64,000 bases of DNA from contig OZ024861.1 of assembly GCA_964017155.1 (NCBI GenBank), positions 14,396,412 to 14,460,411 on the forward strand, read 5' to 3'. Shown one piece after another: positions 58,124 to 64,000 of the stretch (its first letter is position 1; each line of letters begins with the position of its first letter). The notes under the pieces were generated by a model. It was given only the letters and a program-made list of their open reading frames with translations. It searched no databases and was not told the DNA's origin. Position numbers and translations under genes: made by a program. Source of the DNA: Oasisia sp. SBJ-2009. Lineage: Eukaryota; Annelida; Polychaeta; Sabellida; Siboglinidae.

Positions 58124-60366
58124 ATGATCTCTACACTTGTCTTTCAAGGAAGACATGTCAAATGCGAACCCTTGAGTTACACTATTGCAAAGAAAGAGGC
58201 ACTTGTATAGGTTGCCTTTGCATGCTGATTCCTAAGTATGCTGTTTCCAGTCGAGATGAATGCGTTGTGCTTGCTGCCATGACGGTCAAAGAATCATCTA
58301 CTCAACTGTATTGAGTGGGTGTATGTGTACATGCGATAATGTGCGTGGCATTCGCCGCGCGAATGGTGCTTATGCATATCAGTGTTAAGATACTTTCCGC
58401 AGTGCGATCTCGACCTCTTACACAAGTCTCGTTTTATGTGCATTATTTGGCATCATATTTTGACATTGTGTATCTTGAAATACATCATATAGCGTGAAAA
58501 ATAGCTCAATCAATCGTCTGAGTAAAACGTTTCGATTGTGAGAACTGCAACATCAAAACTAATGTCCACTCGCACTACCTGTGATACATGTATCGATGTC
58601 ATGCTATCATTGATTTGATTCTCCCAGTGATCGGCCTACATTATCATCTACCTCAACAGGTTATATAAATAAAATAACTTGATAAAAACAACGCGTCACC
58701 CACTGTCGAATGACTGTTCCGCGTCGCCAATCTTCACATCATCGGGCCTGGTCGGTCAGTAATGCTGCCAGAAGTCGTCGGCCACGTGTCGCTGTATCTT
58801 CACCGGGCGCAGACACCTGAGAAAAAACAATAAACCAGCGTTACAATGTGCACGGTGTCTAACAAAATTGAAAACAGCAGGCTCAGTGCTTACATATGCC
58901 CACATTCCTTCACCCCACTGGCGTCAAAGACGCAAATCCCACCGCGATGCGGTCGAGATTACACTAAAGAAACTGGCATCTGTCGCCAGCATTCGGCTGC
59001 GCGACACAGTAATGGCGGCAAACCGGAAGACGCGCCACAACAATACCGTGACGTCACGACGATACGGCAGACGCGCCATTTTCGTTCCCGGCGACGTCAA
59101 ATTTCAAGATGGCGACGCCTTTGATCTAAGCAAACTGGGGGGGGGGCGCTTTCTTCCACTTTTACTTCGTTCTTTGAATGTTTTACTTGCGCTAGCCTAT
59201 TTCGCTATAAGGTACACACACATAGGACTACAGTTGTGTTATGGTACGACGGCCAGTGCGACATTCGGGTACTTTTTATGCACGATGCAAGTCAATGTGC
59301 GTGGGGTATAACACCGATTAGATTCAACAATGTCAGACTCTCTCCATTGAGTTTTAGACCAAATATATCAGGCCTGCTGCGTCCGCGTGTATTAAAACCA
59401 CTACACTACCCTACCCGCGCCTCTCGTAATGAAGTTTCAAACATAGGAGCAATTGAGGTTGGCTTGCATTCTGCGCAAGTGCCTAATTCTTGTCGGAAAT
59501 GGAACAGAATATTCATATTCTTGTTCTCATTCACAGTACACTGTATATGGTGCATACCACTCTTCGATGAGTTGTCTCAAAGTCTCAAGCAGCTTTCCAC
59601 CTATGCCTAGGCAAATAGACGTTTGGACAGTATATAATTTAACATTCGTACTGCTGAGCTTCAAACTACTACACTCAACGACAGAAGTTCCCTTTATTGT
59701 GTTGGCAATCTACTCTCTGCGATCTGGAACTCTAAAACGTGTTAACGGCGACGCCACGAGGGCTGTATGCAGGCTGCGCAAAGATGTATCTGAAGCATTA
59801 TATGCCATTCCATGCGATAAAAGACGTTCGTTCGCATACAGTCTAGATTTACTCTGTAGTGTAATACGCTTTGTAGGACGTACAATGTATGTAGCTAGCT
59901 CAACATCAATGATTATATGATGCGACCATTGCCTGTTAGCTGCTTTGTGGTTTCGTTTTCATATTGAACTTGCGACATGTCTGCTCTTTGGTTTCAGGTC
60001 GTCCTATTTGAGACCGACGTGTGAGCGACACAGACCCTCTGAGAATGCGACGCGCGAGTAGTGATGAACCCCACGCATGTCTAGTATATCATTTCGTAGT
60101 TATCTGGGTAGTTTGGAACAACCTTTGTTTTCTCGTATGGCTCTTCGCCATCGCTGTTATGTCTAGCCTTTGGCGTTACCTGTTTGTCGGCATAGCGCTC
60201 ATGACATGGCCAAAGAGCTGGCCTGTTGGCACTGATCACTGTAGCATATGATATTGTTTCCAAGGCAATGTATCAACATATGCATTCGAACTCCGTCACT
60301 ACCTAGATACAAATCCGCGTGCAGAGATATGTGTGACTGCAATAAATATGGGTCTCAAAACATCGA
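58124..60366. repeat. satellite unit 18 (block III, HOR monomer A')
   Basis: From 58,891 on it matches the right part of unit 15 almost base for base, and it lacks the LINE. 2,243 bp. G tract of 10. Confidence 0.95.
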
Positions 60367-62616
60367 ATGATCTCTACACTTGTCTTTGAAGGAAGACATG
60401 TCAAATGCGAACCCTTGAGTTACACTATTGCAAAGAAAGAGGCACTTGTATAGGTTGCCTTTGCATGCTGATTCCTAAGTATGCTGTTTCCAGTCGAGAT
60501 GAATGCGTTGTGCTTGCTGCCATGACGGTCAAAGAATCATCTACTCAACTGTATTGAGTGGGTGTATGTGTACATGCGATAATGTGCGTGGCATTCGCCG
60601 CGCGAATGGTGCTTATGCATATCAGTGTTAAGATACTTTCCGCAGTGCGATCTCGACCTCTTACACAAGTCTCGTTTTATGTGCATTATTTGGCATCATA
60701 TTTTGACATTGTGTATCTTGAAATACATCATATAGCGTGAAAAATAGCTCAATCAATCGTCTGAGTAAAACGTTTCGATTGTGAGAACTGCAACATCAAA
60801 ACTAATGTCCACTCGCACTACCTGTGATACATGTATCGATGTCATGCTATCATTGATTTGATTCTCCCAGTGATCGGCCTACATTATCATCTACCTCAAC
60901 AGGTTATATAAATAAAATAACTTGATAAAAACAACGCGTCACCCACTGTCGAATGACTGTTCCGCGTCGCCAATCTTCACATCATCGGGCCTGGTCGGTC
61001 AGTAATGCTGCCAGAAGTCGTCGGCCACGTGTCGCTGTATCTTCACCAGGCGCAGACACCTGAGAAAAAACAATAAACCAGCGTTACAATGTGCACGGTG
61101 TCTAACAAAATTGAAAACAGCAGGCTCAGTGCTTACATATGCCCACATTCCTTCACCCCACTGGCGTCAAAGACGCAAATCCCACCGCGATGCGGTCGAG
61201 ATTACACTAAAGAAACTGGCATCTGTCGCCAGCATTCGGCTGCGCGACACAGTAATGGCGGCAAACCGGAAGACGCGCCACAACAATACCGTGACGTCAC
61301 GACGATACGGCAGACGCGCCATTTTCGTTCCCGGCGACGTCAAATTTCAAGATGGCGACGCCTTTGATCTAAGCATAATGGGGGGGGGGGGGGAGGCGCT
61401 TTCTTCCACTTTTACTTCGTTCTTTCAATGTTTTACTTGCGCTAGCCTATTTCGCAATAAGGTACACACACATAGGACTACAGTTGTGTTATGGTACGAC
61501 GGCCAGTGCGACATTCGGGTACTTTTTATGCACGATGCAAGTCAATGTGCGTGGGGTATAACACCGATTAGATTCAACAATGTCAGACTCTCTGCATTGA
61601 GTTTTAGACCAAATATATCAGGCCTGCTGCGTCCGCGCGTATTAAAACCACTACACTACCCTACCCGCGCCTCTCGTAATGCAGTTTCAAACCTAGGAGC
61701 AATTGAGGTTGGCTTGCATTCTGCGCATGTGCCTAATTCTTGTCGGAAATGGAACAGAATATTCATATTCTTGTTCTCATTCACAGTACACTGTATATGG
61801 TGCATACCACTCTTCGATGAGTTGTCTCAAAGTCTCAAGCAGCTTTCCACCTATGCCTAGGCAAATAGACGTTTGGACAGTATCTAATTTAACATTCGTA
61901 CTGCTGAGCTTCAAACTACTACACTCAACGACAGAAGTTCCCTTCATTGTGTTGGCAATCTACTCTCTGCGATCTGGAACGCTAAAACGTGTTAACGGAG
62001 ACGCCACGAGGGCTGTATGCAGGCTGCGCAAAGATATATCTGAAGCATTATATGCCATTCCATGCGATAAAAGACGTTCGTTCGCATACAGTCTAGATTT
62101 ACTCTGTAGTGTAATACGCTTTGTAGGACGTACAATGTATGTAGCTAGCTCAACATCAATGATTATATGATGCGACCATTGCCTGTTAGCTGCTTCGTGG
62201 TTTCGTTTTCATATTGAACTTGCGACATGTCTGCTCTTTGGTTTCAGGTCTTGTTATTTGAGACCGACGTGTGAGCGACACAGACCCTCTGAGAATGCGA
62301 CGCGCGAGTAGTGATGAACCCCACGCATGTCTAGTATATCATTTCGTAGTTATCTGGGTAGTTTGGAACAACCTTTGTTTTCTCGTAAGGCTCTTCGCCA
62401 TCGCTGTTATGTCTAGCCTTTGGCGTTACCTGTTTGTCGGCATAGCGCTCATGACATGGCCAAAGAGCTGGCCTGTTGGCACTGATCACTGTAGCATATG
62501 ATATTGTTTCCAAGGCAATGTATCAACATATGCATTCGAACTCCGTCACTACCTAGATACAAATCCGCGTGCCGAGATATGTGTGACTGCAATAAATATG
62601 GGTCTCAAAACATCGA
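60367..62616. repeat. satellite unit 19 (block III, HOR monomer B')
   Basis: Near-identical to unit 16 at an offset of 6,741 bp, including TTCACCAGGCGC and the ATATATCTG variant. G tract of 14. Confidence 0.95.
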
Positions 62617-64000
62617 ATGATCTCTACACTTGTCTTTCAAGGAAGACATGTCAAATGCGAACCCTTGAGTTACACTATTGCAAAGAAAGAGGCACTTTTA
62701 TAGGTTGCCTTTGCATGCTGATTCCTAAGTATGCTGTTTCCAGTCGAGATGAATGCGTTGTGCTTGCTGCCATGACGGTCAAAGAATCATCTACTCAACT
62801 GTATTGAGTGGGTGTATGTGTACATGCGATAATGTGCGTGGCATTCGCCGCGCGAATGGTGCTTATGCATATCAGTGTTAAGATACTTTCCGCAGTGCGA
62901 TCTCGACCTCTTACACAAGTCTCGTTTTATGTGCATTATTTGGCATCATATTTTGACATTGTGTATCTTGAAATACATCATATAGCGTGAAAAATAGCTC
63001 AATCAATCGTCTGAGTAAAACGTTTCGATTGTGAGAACTGCAACATCAAAACTAATGTCCACTCGCACTACCTGTGATACATGTATCGATGTCATGCTAT
63101 CATTGATTTGATTCTCCCAGTGATCGGCCTACATTATCATCTACCTCAACAGGTTATATAAATAAAATAACTTGATAAAAACAACGCGTCACCCACTGTC
63201 GAATGACTGTTCCGCGTCGCCAATCTTCACATCATCGGGCCTGGTCGGTCAGTAATGCTGCCAGAAGTCGTCGGCCACGTGTCGCTGTATCTTCACCGGG
63301 CGCAGACACCTGAGAAAAAACAATAAACCAGCGTTACAATGTGCACGGTGTCTAACAAAATTGAAAACAGCAGGCTCAGTGCTTACATATGCCCACATTC
63401 CTTCACCCCACTGGCGTCAAAGACGCAAATCCCACCGCGATGCGGTCGAGATTACACTAAAGAAACTGGCATCTGTCGCCAGCATTCGGCTGCGCGACAC
63501 AGTAATGGCGGCAAACCGGAAGACGCGCCACAACAATACCGTGACGTCACGACGATACGGCAGACGCGCCATTTTCGTTCCCGGCGACGTCAAATTTCAA
63601 GATGGCGACGCCTTTGATCTAAGCATAATGGGGGGGGGGGGAGGCGCTTTCTTCCACTTTTACTTCGTTCTTTCAATGTTTTACTTGCGCTAGCCTATTT
63701 CGCAATAAGGTACACACACATAGGACTACAGTTGTGTTATGGTACGACGGCCAGTGCGACATTCGGGTACTTTTTATGCACGATGCAAGTCAATGTGCGT
63801 GGGGTATAACACCGATTAGATTCAACAATGTCAGACTCTCTGCATTGAGTTTTAGACCAAATATATCAGGCCTGCTGCGTCCGCGCGTATTAAAACCACT
63901 ACACTACCCTACCCGCGCCTCTCGTAATGCAGTTTCAAACCTAGGAGCAATTGAGGTTGGCTTGCATTCTGCGCATGTGCCTAATTCTTGTCGGAAATGG
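62617..64000. repeat. satellite unit 20, cut by window end (monomer C')
   Basis: The first 1,384 bp of a unit matching unit 17 at an offset of 6,742 bp. G tract of 12. The array continues beyond the window. Confidence 0.95.

Larger units (their letters stand above)
15867..64000. repeat. 2.25-kb tandem satellite array, >19 units
   Basis: A head-to-tail array with period about 2,250 bp (unit lengths 2,234-2,254). Unit starts, taken at ATGATCTCTACACT, are at 15,867, 18,117, 20,351, 22,605, 24,847, 27,098, 29,348, 31,601, 33,851, 36,105, 38,356, 40,603, 42,850, 45,102, 47,349, 53,626, 55,875, 58,124, 60,367 and 62,617. It continues past the window end. Unit 15 is split by a 4-kb LINE. No 5S, snRNA, rRNA, tRNA or histone gene was recognised in the unit. 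Open frames start only with TTG or GTG, or are broken in some units, so the unit is called non-coding. Unit 5 onward is extremely homogeneous, pointing to recent homogenisation. Confidence 0.98.
52150..64000. repeat. three-unit higher-order repeat, period about 6.74 kb
   Basis: The stretch 52,150-58,890 repeats from 58,891 to the window end at a constant offset of 6,741-6,742 bp. Monomer-specific variants recur every third unit (A: TTCTTTGAATG; B: TTCACCAGGCGC; C: neither), while neighbours differ. This is the hallmark of higher-order repeat amplification. Confidence 0.9.

Noticed and set aside
15867..64000. Satellite unit as 5S, snRNA, histone or rRNA spacer repeat
   Set aside because: I looked for the conserved starts of 5S, U1, U2, U5 and U6 RNAs and for histone-like frames and saw none.
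15867..64000. CRISPR-like array
   Set aside because: Units of 2.25 kb without short repeats and unique spacers, in clearly eukaryotic sequence.

Overview
This window is non-coding-rich genomic DNA from a metazoan. It is AT-rich overall, has long (TA)n and (CA)n microsatellites, several decayed non-LTR retrotransposons of the CR1/L2/Rex1 and RTE-like types, a decayed Ty3/gypsy pol, a tRNA-derived SINE and a satellite array. It has no operons, Shine-Dalgarno sites or dense bacterial-type genes. The repeat mix fits a marine invertebrate (mollusc, lancelet and similar), but the species cannot be read from the sequence.

Left part (1-15,866): a mosaic of old transposon fragments: an RTE/Jockey-like LINE 3' end (570-929, +), a Rex1-like RT fragment (1,700-2,560, -), a CR1/L2-like fragment (3,595-5,250, -), a gypsy pol remnant (8,216-10,025, -) that itself carries a LINE 3' fragment and a SINE, and another LINE 3' end (10,600-10,990, +). 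Between them lie local repeats: a 33-bp minisatellite that is open in several frames, an 89-bp duplication carrying palindromic GCGCATGCGC sites, an 18-bp inverted repeat and several microsatellites. Two short stretches with splice-like borders (13,566-13,671, - and 14,393-14,513, +) are the only candidates for host exons.

Right part (15,867-64,000, running off the edge): one head-to-tail satellite of about 2.25 kb, 19 complete units plus a partial one. Three subfamily blocks are visible: block I (units 1-4, diverged), block II (units 5 to left half of 15, very homogeneous) and block III (right half of unit 15 onward, a three-unit higher-order repeat of about 6.74 kb). Each unit has a CpG-rich stretch with a CRE palindrome, a CACGTG E-box, a YY1-like AAGATGGCG and, upstream, a TATAAATA box, but no reading frame that survives in all units.

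Unit 15 is split by a nearly full-length CR1-group LINE (48,126-52,149, minus strand, 7-bp target duplication). It has an ORF1 with a zinc-finger-like start and an SGNH/GDS esterase domain, and an uninterrupted endonuclease-reverse transcriptase ORF2. ORF2 lies in the -1 frame of ORF1, and the last two sense codons of ORF1 form a canonical T TTA AAC slippery heptamer just before the TAG stop. ORF2 has no ATG ahead of its endonuclease domain. This suggests, but does not prove, that ORF2 is made by -1 ribosomal frameshifting. The LINE sits at the border between satellite blocks II and III.
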